Assembly: GCF_013009075.1 (NCBI RefSeq)
Contig: NZ_CP053108.1
Span: 620,001 to 684,000, forward strand
DNA length: 64,000 nucleotides
Source of the DNA: Halomonas sp. TA22
Lineage (GTDB): Bacteria; Pseudomonadota; Gammaproteobacteria; Pseudomonadales; Halomonadaceae
Reading direction: 5' to 3'
Each line of letters starts with the position of its first letter. The stretch's first letter is position 1. Positions 1 through 9,579 of the stretch are shown here, piece after piece. A model generated the notes under the pieces. That model was not told the origin of the DNA, searched no databases, and worked only from the letters and a program-made list of their open reading frames with translations. The translations under genes were made by a program, and so were the position numbers.

Positions 1-1093
1 CACCGAGGCCGCGCCGCTCGCCGATAATGGCGTGCTTGTCTGCCAGCGTATCGAGCCCCGACGCCAACACACCGTTGCCTACGCGGTCGGCATTTTCGAT
101 GATGCCCTCTTCTTCCATGGCATCGAGCGTAGCGACGATGGATGCCATGGCAAGCGGATGCCCGGAGTAGGTCATGCCACCCACGAAGAAGTGATCATCA
201 AAATAGCGGCTGATCCGCTCGGAGATGATCACCCCACCCGTGGGGACATAACCGGAGTTGACGCCCTTGGCGAAGACGATCAGATCCGGCTCCACCGCAA
301 AGTGATCGAAGGCGAACCAGCTCCCGGTACGCCCGAAGCCTGCCATGACCTCGTCGAGAATCAGCATGATGCCAAACTCGTCGGCAAGCGCGCGCACGCC
401 CTTGAGATACTCCTTCGGTGGCACGAGGATGCCCGCGGTACCGGGAATGGTTTCCAGCAAAATGGCGGCAATGGCTTGGGGGCCTTCGCACTCGATCACC
501 CTACGCAGGTGATGCAAGGCACGTTCACACTCTTCCTCCTCTGAGCTCGACCAGAAATCGGTGCGGTACAGATAGGGATTGAAAAAGTGGGCATGGCCGC
601 GAGCAAATTCGTTGGGTACGCGCCGCCAGTCACCCGTGGCTGCGATGGCCGACCCGGTATTGCCGTGATAGGAGCGATAGGCCGAAAGCACCTTGTCGCG
701 CCCGGTGACGATACGCGCCATACGAATCGCGTTCTCATTGGCGTCGGCACCGGCGTTGGTGAAGAACACCTTCTTGAAGCTATCGGGGGCGCGGGCCAGG
801 ATGCGCTTGGCGGCTTCGCCGCGTGCCAGGTTGGCGTGCGCCGGCGCCACCGTGGCGAGAGTCTCGGCCTGCGCCTTGATAGCAGCCACTACCTTGGGGT
901 GCTGATGGCCGATATTGGTATTGACCAGCTGGCTACTGAAGTCGAGATACTCCTTGCCGGCGAAGTCCCACAGCTTGCACCCCGACGCACCGGCGATCAC
1001 CAGCGGATTGAGGCTGCCCTGTACAGACCAGGAGTGGAAGATGTGCTCTCGATCCAGTTGGTATACGTATTCGTTCGATTCTTTATGAGACAT
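1..1093 (-). CDS. Class III (omega) aminotransferase, C-terminus cut by window edge
   Basis: Reading from the ATG at 1093 gives an uninterrupted 364-residue frame that runs off the window, so the last part of a roughly 450-residue protein is missing. It is a PLP fold-type I class III aminotransferase: an N-terminal substrate-entry segment (NIGHQHPKV), FFTNAGADANENAIRMAR at the cofactor phosphate site, the Asp of ILDEVMAGFGRTG that pairs with the pyridine nitrogen, and VFAKGVNSGY carrying the Schiff-base lysine. The family moves an amino group from an omega-amino acid, amine or taurine-like donor to a keto acid in the cytoplasm; the substrate cannot be read from the sequence. A TauE-type exporter is encoded divergently 281 bp away, which is only a weak hint of a sulfonate link. 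A GGAAGCAGG stretch lies before the start. Confidence 0.9.
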   Translation of the reverse strand, partial: MSHKESNEYVYQLDREHIFHSWSVQGSLNPLVIAGASGCKLWDFAGKEYLDFSSQLVNTNIGHQHPKVVAAIKAQAETLATVAPAHANLARGEAAKRILARAPDSFKKVFFTNAGADANENAIRMARIVTGRDKVLSAYRSYHGNTGSAIAATGDWRRVPNEFARGHAHFFNPYLYRTDFWSSSEEEECERALHHLRRVIECEGPQAIAAILLETIPGTAGILVPPKEYLKGVRALADEFGIMLILDEVMAGFGRTGSWFAFDHFAVEPDLIVFAKGVNSGYVPTGGVIISERISRYFDDHFFVGGMTYSGHPLAMASIVATLDAMEEEGIIENADRVGNGVLASGLDTLADKHAIIGERRGLG

Positions 1094-1374
1094 GTGTGCC
1101 TGCTTCCGTCATCTGGTTAAAAATCCGAGCCTCTACGCGGCATCGTTTGGGCCTCGTACAACTGATTCGTTTACAGGCCCACGTCGTCATGCCGGTGACG
1201 ATGGACGACCAGACTAGAAAAACGCTCACCTCCCCCATAGAGCCAGAACGGACCGGCCGCCTGGACAGACGCGATGGACGGAGATGTCCCGAGCAACCGC
1301 CTCATCTGGCCCTATGAGCAACCCGAGCAGTTTTCTAGAGTAACGCCACGTCAACCACAAGGAACTGAAACGAC

Positions 1375-2980
<1,606 letters not shown>

Positions 2981-2993
2981 GGTCAGCAGAAAG

Positions 2994-3030
2994 AAAAGGC
3001 AGTGCACCGGTAGTCGGTGCACTGCCTTTT
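2994..3030 (+). terminator. Strong intrinsic terminator
   Basis: A perfect 16-bp inverted repeat (2994-3009 and 3015-3030) encloses a 5-base loop (GTAGT). The arms begin with AAAA and end with TTTT, followed by GCTTTT, so it works as a Rho-independent terminator for the dehydrogenase at 2219-2980 and could terminate in either direction. It also argues that the next gene starts downstream at 3092, not inside this hairpin. Confidence 0.9.
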
Positions 3031-3091
3031 GCTTTTGAGCCATTTTCCATGTAATGCTGCCCACAGGCTTCCTGATCCCGCCATTCTGCCA

Positions 3092-3661
3092 ATGACGCTC
3101 GATACCACGCTCATCAATCAACAGCGCATGATCCTCAAGGAGGGTGCCGACATCTGGCTGTTCGGCTACGGTTCGCTGATCTGGAAGGCCGAGTTTCCCT
3201 ACCACGAACGACGCCCTGCGCATATCGAAGGCTGGGCACGCCGTTTCTGGCAAGGCTCCCACGATCACCGAGGCACTCCGCCATCGCCCGGCCGCGTCGT
3301 CACCCTGATCAAGGCACCCGGCGCTACCTGCCAGGGCATGGCCTACCGTATCGACGCCGAGACGCTTGGCCCGCTGGATGTTCGCGAAAAGAATGGCTAT
3401 CTTCGCGAAGTCATCACGCTACACTTCACCGATGGCAGCCCCGCCGAAGGGCTGATCTACCTCGCCACCGAAGACAACGCCGCCTTCCTGGGTGACGCCC
3501 CGCTCGATGCCATGGCAAAACAGATTGCCACTCGCCACGGCCCCAGCGGCGCCAATCGCGACTACCTGCTCAATCTCGCGGAATCACTGGAAAGTCTGGG
3601 TGCGGAAGACCGCCACGTGTTCGAGCTAGCAAAACGGGTGCGGTGTTACTCTCGTCGTTGA
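3092..3661 (+). CDS. ChaC-like glutathione-specific gamma-glutamylcyclotransferase
   Basis: A 189-residue protein of the ChaC/GCG family. The substrate-binding motif FGYGSLIWKAEFPY lies near residue 27, followed by RRPAHIEGWARRFWQGS, which is diagnostic for ChaC; the catalytic Glu is probably in the DVREKNGYLRE segment. The family cleaves glutathione to 5-oxoproline and Cys-Gly in the cytoplasm. The start at 3092 is chosen over an upstream in-frame ATG at 3017 because that one lies inside the terminator hairpin of the previous gene. The length is slightly below the E. coli protein (about 230 residues). It stands alone; the next gene begins about 70 bases on. Confidence 0.9.
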   Translation: MTLDTTLINQQRMILKEGADIWLFGYGSLIWKAEFPYHERRPAHIEGWARRFWQGSHDHRGTPPSPGRVVTLIKAPGATCQGMAYRIDAETLGPLDVREKNGYLREVITLHFTDGSPAEGLIYLATEDNAAFLGDAPLDAMAKQIATRHGPSGANRDYLLNLAESLESLGAEDRHVFELAKRVRCYSRR

Positions 3662-3732
3662 CGCGCCACGGCAAATGCTCCTGCCTGAGCTAGGTTCAGG
3701 CTGTCCAGAAACCACCCATGAAGGAAGCATGC

Positions 3733-4431
3733 ATGACCACGCAATGGATCGACCTCACCGCCCGCGATGGCGGCACCTTTCAGGGCTACCTGGCCCTTCC
3801 TCCGGCGGGCAAGGGTCCCGGCATCGTGCTGCTTCAGGAGATCTTCGGCGTCAACGCCCATATTCGCAGCGTTGCCGAGCAGTACGCCCAGGATGGCTAT
3901 GTGGTGCTGGTGCCCGATCTGTTCTGGCGCCAGGAACCAAGCGTCGAGCTCGGCTATGACGGCGAGGACAAGGAGAAAGCCTTTACGTTGATGAAGGCCC
4001 TGGACAATGTCCAGGCCATTGACGACATCAGCTGCGCCGTGACGAGCCTGCGCGCCCGCCCGGAGTGCGAAGGCCGTGTGACCTCGCTGGGCTACTGTCT
4101 AGGCGGCCGGCTCTCCTATCTCTGCGCGCTGGACGGCGGCGTCGATGCAGCGGTGTGCTTCTATCCCGGGGGCATCGCCAACCTGCTCGATCGCGTGCCC
4201 TCCCACGATATCCCTCTGCAGTTCCACTTCGGCGGGCAGGATGCGCATATCACCCAGGACCACATCGGCCAGGTCCGCGAGGCGATCGGGGAGCGAGGCA
4301 ATGTGGACATCAACATCTACGATGATGCCGATCACGGTTTCAACTGCTGGGCACGCAGCGCCTACCACCGCCATGCGGCCGCCCTCTCCCATGGCCGTAC
4401 CTTGAGCTTTATCGAAACCGTAGTGAACTGA
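3733..4431 (+). CDS. Dienelactone hydrolase family protein
   Basis: A 232-residue alpha/beta hydrolase of the dienelactone hydrolase family (carboxymethylenebutenolidase-like). The catalytic triad is visible: nucleophile Cys122 in GYCLGG, Asp170 in GGQDAHI and His201 in DADHGFN. Such enzymes hydrolyse dienelactones from chlorocatechol breakdown, but many family members act on other esters and no ortho-cleavage genes are nearby, so the substrate is open. The ATG at 3733 is preferred to the one at 3718 because GAAGGAAG forms a ribosome site 5-6 bases before it. The stop lies 8 bases from the stop of the convergent dehydrogenase gene. Confidence 0.92.
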   Translation: MTTQWIDLTARDGGTFQGYLALPPAGKGPGIVLLQEIFGVNAHIRSVAEQYAQDGYVVLVPDLFWRQEPSVELGYDGEDKEKAFTLMKALDNVQAIDDISCAVTSLRARPECEGRVTSLGYCLGGRLSYLCALDGGVDAAVCFYPGGIANLLDRVPSHDIPLQFHFGGQDAHITQDHIGQVREAIGERGNVDINIYDDADHGFNCWARSAYHRHAAALSHGRTLSFIETVVN

Positions 4432-4438
4432 TACAGGC

Positions 4439-5332
4439 CTAGGAGATCGCATTCAGCCGCCGCAGCTCGCGCATCAAGCCACTGTGGTCGAGCTCGCCGT
4501 CGCCATACTCGACCATGGCGGCGAACAGTGTGTCGGCAACCCGTGCCACGGGCAGCTCCAGCCCCAGCGCTTCGGCGCGTGCCAAGGCGGTGCGCGTATC
4601 CTTGAGCTGATACTTCGCCGGGCCGCCCGGGGCGTAGTCCTGATCGATCATGCGCTTGCCGTGTTGACGCATGACCGGCGAATCGGCGAAGCCCCCACTC
4701 AGGGCGTCGCGTACCTTGGCAGGGTCGGCGCCACCCCGCTCGGCGAACAGCAGCGCCTCGGCCACCGCCGCGATGGTACTGGCCACGATCATCTGGTTGG
4801 CGAGTTTGGTCTGCTGACCGGTGCCGGCCGGACCGACATGCACCGGACGCCCCATCGCCGAGAGCATCTCACGGCACACCTCGAACACACTCGCCTCGCC
4901 GCCGGCCATGATCGCCAGGCTGCCTTCCGTCGCACCCTTCTGGCCACCCGATACCGGCGCATCCAGATAGCCTATCCTGCGCTCGGCGCAGTGCTGCGCC
5001 TGGTTCACCGCCGTCTCCACGGGAATCGAGCTCATCACGATCAGCGTGGCCCCCGGCATCATGACATCGATGGCGCCCCCGCCACGCTCATCGCCCTCCA
5101 ACAGCAGCGCATCGCAGGTGGGGCCATCGCTGAGCATGCAGATCAGGGCGTCCACGCCGGTTGCGGCGTCGGCCGGCGTTGCGCAGGCGATCCCCCCGGC
5201 CGCCACGATCGCATCCAGCTTCGCCGTCGAGCGATTCCACGCCTGCAGGGTGTAGCCAGCCGTCAGTAGATTGAGTGCCATGGGCTCGCCCATCAGCCCG
5301 GTACCGATGAACCCGATGCGTGTCCTGTTCAT
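4439..5332 (-). CDS. Beta-hydroxyacid dehydrogenase (3-hydroxyisobutyrate dehydrogenase family)
   Basis: A 297-residue NAD(P)-dependent dehydrogenase. The Rossmann motif IGFIGTGLMGEPMALNL is at the N-terminus, the substrate motif DAPVSGGQKGATEGSLAIM around residue 124, GPAGTGQQTKLANQMI with the catalytic Lys near residue 175, and the KDTRTAL segment in the C-terminal helical domain. Relatives include tartronate semialdehyde reductase, 3-hydroxyisobutyrate dehydrogenase and L-threonate dehydrogenase (LtnD). Its ATG overlaps the stop of the upstream DenD-like gene as ATGA, so the two are translationally coupled, and with the CUT1 importer upstream they look like the last two genes of one operon. 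A role in a four-carbon sugar acid pathway is suggested by this pairing, not shown. Confidence 0.88.
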   Translation of the reverse strand: MNRTRIGFIGTGLMGEPMALNLLTAGYTLQAWNRSTAKLDAIVAAGGIACATPADAATGVDALICMLSDGPTCDALLLEGDERGGGAIDVMMPGATLIVMSSIPVETAVNQAQHCAERRIGYLDAPVSGGQKGATEGSLAIMAGGEASVFEVCREMLSAMGRPVHVGPAGTGQQTKLANQMIVASTIAAVAEALLFAERGGADPAKVRDALSGGFADSPVMRQHGKRMIDQDYAPGGPAKYQLKDTRTALARAEALGLELPVARVADTLFAAMVEYGDGELDHSGLMRELRRLNAIS

Positions 5333-6333
5333 GCCTTGTCCCCCTTAAGCGTGATGCCCTCATCCTCGATGTGCGCCTGAACGATCGACATGATGTCGTC
5401 ATCCGCCTGGAAACCGAGCGCCTCGGCACGGGGCGTTGCCGCCCGTACCGGCCAGCTTTCGACGATACGCTGGATCTCGGCATCCGGCACCCAGTCGATC
5501 AGCTCACGCGTTGCCGTGCCCGCCACCCGTTCGAGCGCCTCGACCATCTGGGCGATGGTGACCGTCAGGCCCGGCAGCGCAATCGTGCGCTGCTGACCTA
5601 GCGTCTCGGCACTCAACGCCATGGCGTGAAGCATCGCCTCGAGCGCGCGACGCGGCGAGGAGATGAACACCGCGGTATCGGGCGTAACGGGGCACACCGC
5701 GCGCTCGTCGTTGAGCGGCTCGCGAATGATAGAGCTGACAAAGGTGGAGGCCGCCTTGTTGGGCTTGCCAGGACGCACGGCGATGGTCGGCAGGCGCAGG
5801 GTGCGGCCATCGACGAAGCCGCGGCGGCTGTAGTCGGCCACCAGCAACTCGCCGATCGCCTTCTGGGTACCGTAGGAGGAGGTCGGCGTGAGCGCGGTAT
5901 GCTCCTGCACTGTCTCGGGCAGCTCGCCGCCGAATACCGCGAAGCCGCTGGCATACACCAGGCGCGGACAGCGATCCTGAGCGCGCAACGCCTCCAGCAA
6001 GTTGAGCAGGCCATAGAGATTGACGTCCATGCCCAGATCGAAGTCGGCCTCCGCCGCGGAGCTGACAACGGCGGCCAGGTGCCAGATCACATCGACATCG
6101 CGAGCCAGCTCGCCGACGGTCATTGTATCGTCGATATCCCCTATTCGAAGCTCGAGGCGCGGATCCTGCGGCAGGCCTTCACCGGGGAAGGCATCGAACA
6201 GGATGATCCTGCCGATCTCGCGAGGCCCTTCGCCTTCGAATTCGAGACTGCCCTGCTCAAGCAGGTGACGTGCGATACGCTTGCCGATGAAGCCGGTACC
6301 GCCGGTAATCAGGATGCGCAGAGGGTGGTGCAT
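5329..6333 (-). CDS. denD: NAD-dependent epimerase/dehydratase family protein, D-erythronate dehydrogenase-like
   Basis: A 334-residue extended SDR. It has the Rossmann motif ITGGTGFIGKRIARHLL, HLAAVVSSAAEADF, a catalytic Tyr-Lys pair in SSYGTQKAIGELL, and LRLPTIAVRPGKPNKAASTF, a segment characteristic of DenD-type proteins. DenD oxidises D-erythronate to 2-oxo-tetronate; the assignment here is by family resemblance, and the kinase (OtnK) and isomerase (OtnI) of that pathway are not in the window. The start is supported by AGGAGG six bases upstream. It lies 84 bases after the second permease gene of the ABC importer and overlaps the following dehydrogenase gene by 4 bases (ATGA). Confidence 0.8.
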   Translation of the reverse strand: MHHPLRILITGGTGFIGKRIARHLLEQGSLEFEGEGPREIGRIILFDAFPGEGLPQDPRLELRIGDIDDTMTVGELARDVDVIWHLAAVVSSAAEADFDLGMDVNLYGLLNLLEALRAQDRCPRLVYASGFAVFGGELPETVQEHTALTPTSSYGTQKAIGELLVADYSRRGFVDGRTLRLPTIAVRPGKPNKAASTFVSSIIREPLNDERAVCPVTPDTAVFISSPRRALEAMLHAMALSAETLGQQRTIALPGLTVTIAQMVEALERVAGTATRELIDWVPDAEIQRIVESWPVRAATPRAEALGFQADDDIMSIVQAHIEDEGITLKGDKA

Positions 6334-6417
6334 GAAGAGCCTCCTGGCGTGAGGTCAACTGTTGTTGTGGGTAACTGCCAGGGTGCCATTACTTCTCCGG
6401 CGGCGCTGCATTTTTTC

Positions 6418-7263
6418 CTAGCGAATGCCCGCGCGCAGGAACGACTGCACGAACTGGCGCTGAAACAGCAGAAAGGCGACCAGCAGCGGGGCGATGCTGA
6501 GCAGCGTGGCGGCACTGACGGTAGCCCAGTTGACGCCGGTTTCCGGTGCCGAGAATATCCCCAGCCCCACGGTGAGTGGGCGACTCTCCACCGAGTTGGT
6601 GACCACCAGCGGCCACAGGAAGTTGTTCCAGTGGTGGCTGATCGAGACCAGCCCGTAAGCCAGGTAGGTGGGCTTGGCGAGCGGTACATAGACCTTGAGC
6701 AGCACCGCCGTCCAGCTGCACCCCTCTATCCTCGCGGCATCCTCGAGTTCACGCGGGATGGTCTTGAAGGTCTGGCGCAGCAGGAAAATGCCGAAGGCGC
6801 TGGCGACATAGGGCAGGCCGATGCCGGTGATGGTATTGACCAGGCCCAGACCACTGGCGATACGATAGTTTTCGACGATCAGCACCTCGGGAAAGACGAA
6901 CAATTGGATCAGCACCAGCATGAACAGGATGTCCTTGCCAGGGATCGGAAAGCGGGCGAAGGCGAAGCCCGCCAGGGTGCAGACCACGAATTGCGCAGCG
7001 ACCACCCCGCTCACCAGCAGGAAGGTATTGAGGTAGTAGCGGGCGAACGGCGCCTGGGCCCAGGCATTGGCGAAGTTGTCCAGGGTGAGTGGCGCGAACA
7101 GCTCGAAGCGCACCATGAACGCAGGTGGATGAAACGCCGCCCACAAGGCGTAGAGCAACGGGAATATCCAGATGATCGCCAGCAGCCAGGCGGCGAAGGT
7201 TTCCAGGCTGGGCAGGCGCAGCCGTGCGGCCGGCTGCGTCGCGGCTACCGAGGAGGTCGTCAT
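6418..7263 (-). CDS. CUT1-family ABC transporter permease (UgpE/MalG-like)
   Basis: A 281-residue inner-membrane permease with six predicted helices. The EAA loop that contacts the ATPase is IPRELEDAARIEGCSWTA at about residues 180-200, as in MalG and UgpE. The start at 7263 overlaps the stop of the first permease gene as ATGA, indicating translational coupling. The N-terminus is preceded by a short cytoplasmic, proline-rich tail. Together with the other permease, the binding protein and the ATPase upstream it forms a carbohydrate uptake type 1 importer. The solute is unknown; the downstream dehydrogenases suggest a sugar acid or polyol. Confidence 0.92.
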   Translation of the reverse strand: MTTSSVAATQPAARLRLPSLETFAAWLLAIIWIFPLLYALWAAFHPPAFMVRFELFAPLTLDNFANAWAQAPFARYYLNTFLLVSGVVAAQFVVCTLAGFAFARFPIPGKDILFMLVLIQLFVFPEVLIVENYRIASGLGLVNTITGIGLPYVASAFGIFLLRQTFKTIPRELEDAARIEGCSWTAVLLKVYVPLAKPTYLAYGLVSISHHWNNFLWPLVVTNSVESRPLTVGLGIFSAPETGVNWATVSAATLLSIAPLLVAFLLFQRQFVQSFLRAGIR

Positions 7264-8144
7264 TGATAGTGCGTCCTGCGGTCGAGTATGGCGAACTTGA
7301 GTGTGGCCACCACGGCCAGCACCAGCAGGATCACCACGGTGATGGTGGCGGCGTAGGTGCGGTCGAAGAACGAGAAGGCATTCTCGTAGACGTAGTAGAG
7401 CAGCAGGTTGGTGGCGTTGTTGGGCCCGCCCTTGGTGAGGATGAACAGGTGATCCACCACCCGCACGGCATTGATCAGCGCATTGATCAACACGAACAGC
7501 GTGGTCGGCATCAGCAGCGGAAAGGTCACCCGCCAGAAGAAGCTCCAGCGGCTGGTGCCCTCCAGGTCGGAAGCCTCCTTGAGCTCCGGGGCGATGCCCT
7601 GCAGCGCCGCCAGGTAGAAGATCATGAAGAAGCCCGCCTCCTTCCAGACGCTCATCACGATCACCGAGCCCAGCGCCACACCGGGGTCGCCCAGCCAGTT
7701 GATCCCGGAAAACCCCAGCGCGCCGAGCAGCTTGTTGAACAGACCGATCTGAGGCGCGTAGAAGAACATCCAGATGTTGGCCGCGGCGATCATCGGCAGG
7801 ATCGTCGGTGTGAAGTAGGCCATGCGAACCAGCCCCCGCCCCGGCAGCCGGCCGTTGACGAACAGCGCCATGCACAGCGCCAGCACGATCGAGGCGGGAA
7901 TGGTACCAAGCGCATAGACTAGGTTGTTGCGCGCGACCTTCCAGAAGGTGGCGTCGTTAATCAACAGCGCGTAGTTCTCGAGGCCGACGAACTCGGCGGG
8001 CTGGCCGCGAAATCCGGGCACGAACAGACTGTTGATCAACGTGGCCACGGTGGGCAGATAGGCGAAGGTCGCCAGCAGCACCGCGGCGGGCAACAGCAGC
8101 AATGCGCCATAAAGCTGCATGCGTCGATCGGCATTTTGAATCAC
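7260..8144 (-). CDS. CUT1-family ABC transporter permease (UgpA/MalF-like)
   Basis: A 294-residue permease with six predicted membrane helices, starting MQLYGALLLLPAAVLLATFA and containing the EAA loop (GIAPELKEASDLEGTSRWSF) toward the C-terminus. I place the start at GTG 8144 because a perfect AGGAGG lies nine bases before it; an open frame extends to 8216, but that part would run through the nested hairpin at 8173-8271. It follows the binding-protein gene by 136 bases, the longest gap in the operon, and overlaps the second permease by 4 bases. Members of this family pair with an MalG/UgpE-type partner to form the channel. Confidence 0.88.
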   Translation of the reverse strand: MIQNADRRMQLYGALLLLPAAVLLATFAYLPTVATLINSLFVPGFRGQPAEFVGLENYALLINDATFWKVARNNLVYALGTIPASIVLALCMALFVNGRLPGRGLVRMAYFTPTILPMIAAANIWMFFYAPQIGLFNKLLGALGFSGINWLGDPGVALGSVIVMSVWKEAGFFMIFYLAALQGIAPELKEASDLEGTSRWSFFWRVTFPLLMPTTLFVLINALINAVRVVDHLFILTKGGPNNATNLLLYYVYENAFSFFDRTYAATITVVILLVLAVVATLKFAILDRRTHYQ

Positions 8145-8172
8145 CAGGGCTTGCCTCCTGCACTGTATACGA

Positions 8173-8271
8173 GCCGGGGACAGGTCAAAGGGGAGGTCAT
8201 TTGCCAGGGATGGCAAATGTAGCGTCCAGGGAGGGACTCACAGCGCCTCCTCTTTGACCTTTGTCCCCGGC
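8173..8271. repeat. Nested inverted repeat between binding-protein and permease genes
   Basis: An outer imperfect inverted repeat (8173-8196 against 8246-8271: GCCGGGGACA then GGTCAAAG then GGAGG, with a 2-base bulge and one mismatch) surrounds an inner perfect 9-bp repeat (8198-8206 and 8211-8219, loop GGGA). It fills most of the 136-base gap between binding protein and first permease. This is the position where REP-like stem-loops in operons such as malEFG protect the upstream message and lower expression of the permeases. The GGGGACAGGTC-type arms resemble a REP family, but copy number cannot be judged here; no second copy was noticed in the window. Confidence 0.8.
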
Positions 8272-8280
8272 GAAGCCCCC

Positions 8281-9579
8281 TCAACGTGAACGCGCGTAGC
8301 GACGCAGCGCCGTATCGGCTTCCGCCTGGGCCTGGTTGAGCGCTTCCTCGGGCGACATCTGGCCGGTCAGTGCGGCCTGCACGGCGTTGTCCAGCGCCCG
8401 GCGTACGCGCCCGCCCTGGTAGGTGGAAAGCTCCGCAGTGCCATGCTCGAGCTGATCACGGGCCACCGCTGCCGGCGGGAAGGTCTCGACATACTCACGC
8501 AGGGCGTCGGTCTCGTAGGCGGCCGGGCTGACGCCCATGTAGCCGGTCTCGATCGACCAGGCCGCTGCGCGCTCGGGGCCGGTCATCCAGCGAATGAAGG
8601 TCACCGCCGCGCGCTGCTCCTCGTCGCTTGAGCCCTTGAAGAGGTAGAAGTTGCCACCGCCGGTGGGGCTACCACGCTGGGTGTTCATCGGCAGCATGGC
8701 CACGCCGAAATCGAAGTCCGCCTCGTTGCGCACCGCGGTAAGATTGCCGGTGGTGTGCCACATCATGGCGGTGGACTGCTCGATGAAGTTCTGGCGCAGC
8801 GTGCCCCACTCGATGGTGCCGTCGGGCATCGCCTGATGCTCGCCAGAGAGCGATACCCAGTACTCCAGCGCCTCGATGGCGGCCGGGTCGTCGAAGTAGA
8901 CCTCGGTGCCATCCTCGCTCATCAAGCGGTGGCCGTTCTGGAAGGCGAAGGCCTGGAACATCCAGTAGGGGTAGCCGGTGGAGGGCACCATCACGCCCCA
9001 CTGCTCGCCGCCACTCGCCTCGCGTACCGTGGCGGCCATCTCGGCCATCTCTTGCCAATTTTCCGGCGGAGTCTCGGGATCGAGCCCGGCGGCCTCGAAG
9101 GCATCCTTGTTCCAGTAGAGCACGATGGTCGAGCGCTGAAAGGGGATCCCGTAGGTCTGGCCGTCGAGCTGGCCGTTCTCCATGAGCCCGGGGTAGAAGC
9201 TGTCGAGCCACTCGCGCTCCTCGTCACTCTCGATCACCTCATCGAAGGCGACGATGGCATCCTGCTCCAGCAGCTCATAGAGGTCGATGGAGAACAGTAC
9301 CGAGAGCTGCGGCGCGTCGTTCGCCTCGATGGCCGACATGGCGCGCACCCGGGTATCGTCGTAGTTGCCGGCGTAGATGGCTTCCACCGAGATGCCGGGG
9401 TGCTCGGTCTCGAAGTCGGCAACCAGCTCGTCGATCACCTCGGTCAGCGCGCCGCCGACCGACACCGGGTAGTACATGGTCAGGGCAACCTGCTCCGGCT
9501 GGGCGCAGGCCTGCCCGGCCGCCAGCAGTGTGGTCGTGGCGATGGCCAGGCCACTCAGGGGGAAACGACGCGACATCAT
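8281..9579 (-). CDS. CUT1 ABC transporter substrate-binding protein (UgpB-like)
   Basis: A 432-residue periplasmic binding protein with a signal peptide (RRFPLSGLAIATTTLLAAG, cleavage after AQACA-like residues about 25-28). The body is a family 1 extracellular solute-binding protein: VALTMYYPVSVGGALTEVID is the first strand and helix, YGIPFQRSTIVLYWNKDAF the hinge region, and GGGNFYLFKGSSDEEQRAA the segment typical of UgpB-type proteins. The start at 9579 has AGGAG seven bases upstream; a second ATG follows directly. The gene overlaps the end of the ATPase gene by 4 bases (ATGA). UgpB binds glycerol-3-phosphate, but many relatives bind other polyols or sugars, so the ligand is not assigned. 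Confidence 0.92.
   Translation of the reverse strand: MMSRRFPLSGLAIATTTLLAAGQACAQPEQVALTMYYPVSVGGALTEVIDELVADFETEHPGISVEAIYAGNYDDTRVRAMSAIEANDAPQLSVLFSIDLYELLEQDAIVAFDEVIESDEEREWLDSFYPGLMENGQLDGQTYGIPFQRSTIVLYWNKDAFEAAGLDPETPPENWQEMAEMAATVREASGGEQWGVMVPSTGYPYWMFQAFAFQNGHRLMSEDGTEVYFDDPAAIEALEYWVSLSGEHQAMPDGTIEWGTLRQNFIEQSTAMMWHTTGNLTAVRNEADFDFGVAMLPMNTQRGSPTGGGNFYLFKGSSDEEQRAAVTFIRWMTGPERAAAWSIETGYMGVSPAAYETDALREYVETFPPAAVARDQLEHGTAELSTYQGGRVRRALDNAVQAALTGQMSPEEALNQAQAEADTALRRYARSR

Noticed and set aside
1094-1374. Looked for a riboswitch or small gene in the divergent space before the TauE-type gene
   Set aside because: No conserved structure, long dyad or coding frame with a ribosome site was seen.
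3017-3091. An earlier start for the ChaC-like protein
   Set aside because: The codons lie in the right arm and flank of a strong terminator, and the family sequence starts later.
5626-7266. A 546-codon plus-strand frame across the DenD-like and permease genes
   Set aside because: Its sequence is His/Arg/Gln-rich shadow text, and the minus strand there has coupled genes with clear motifs.
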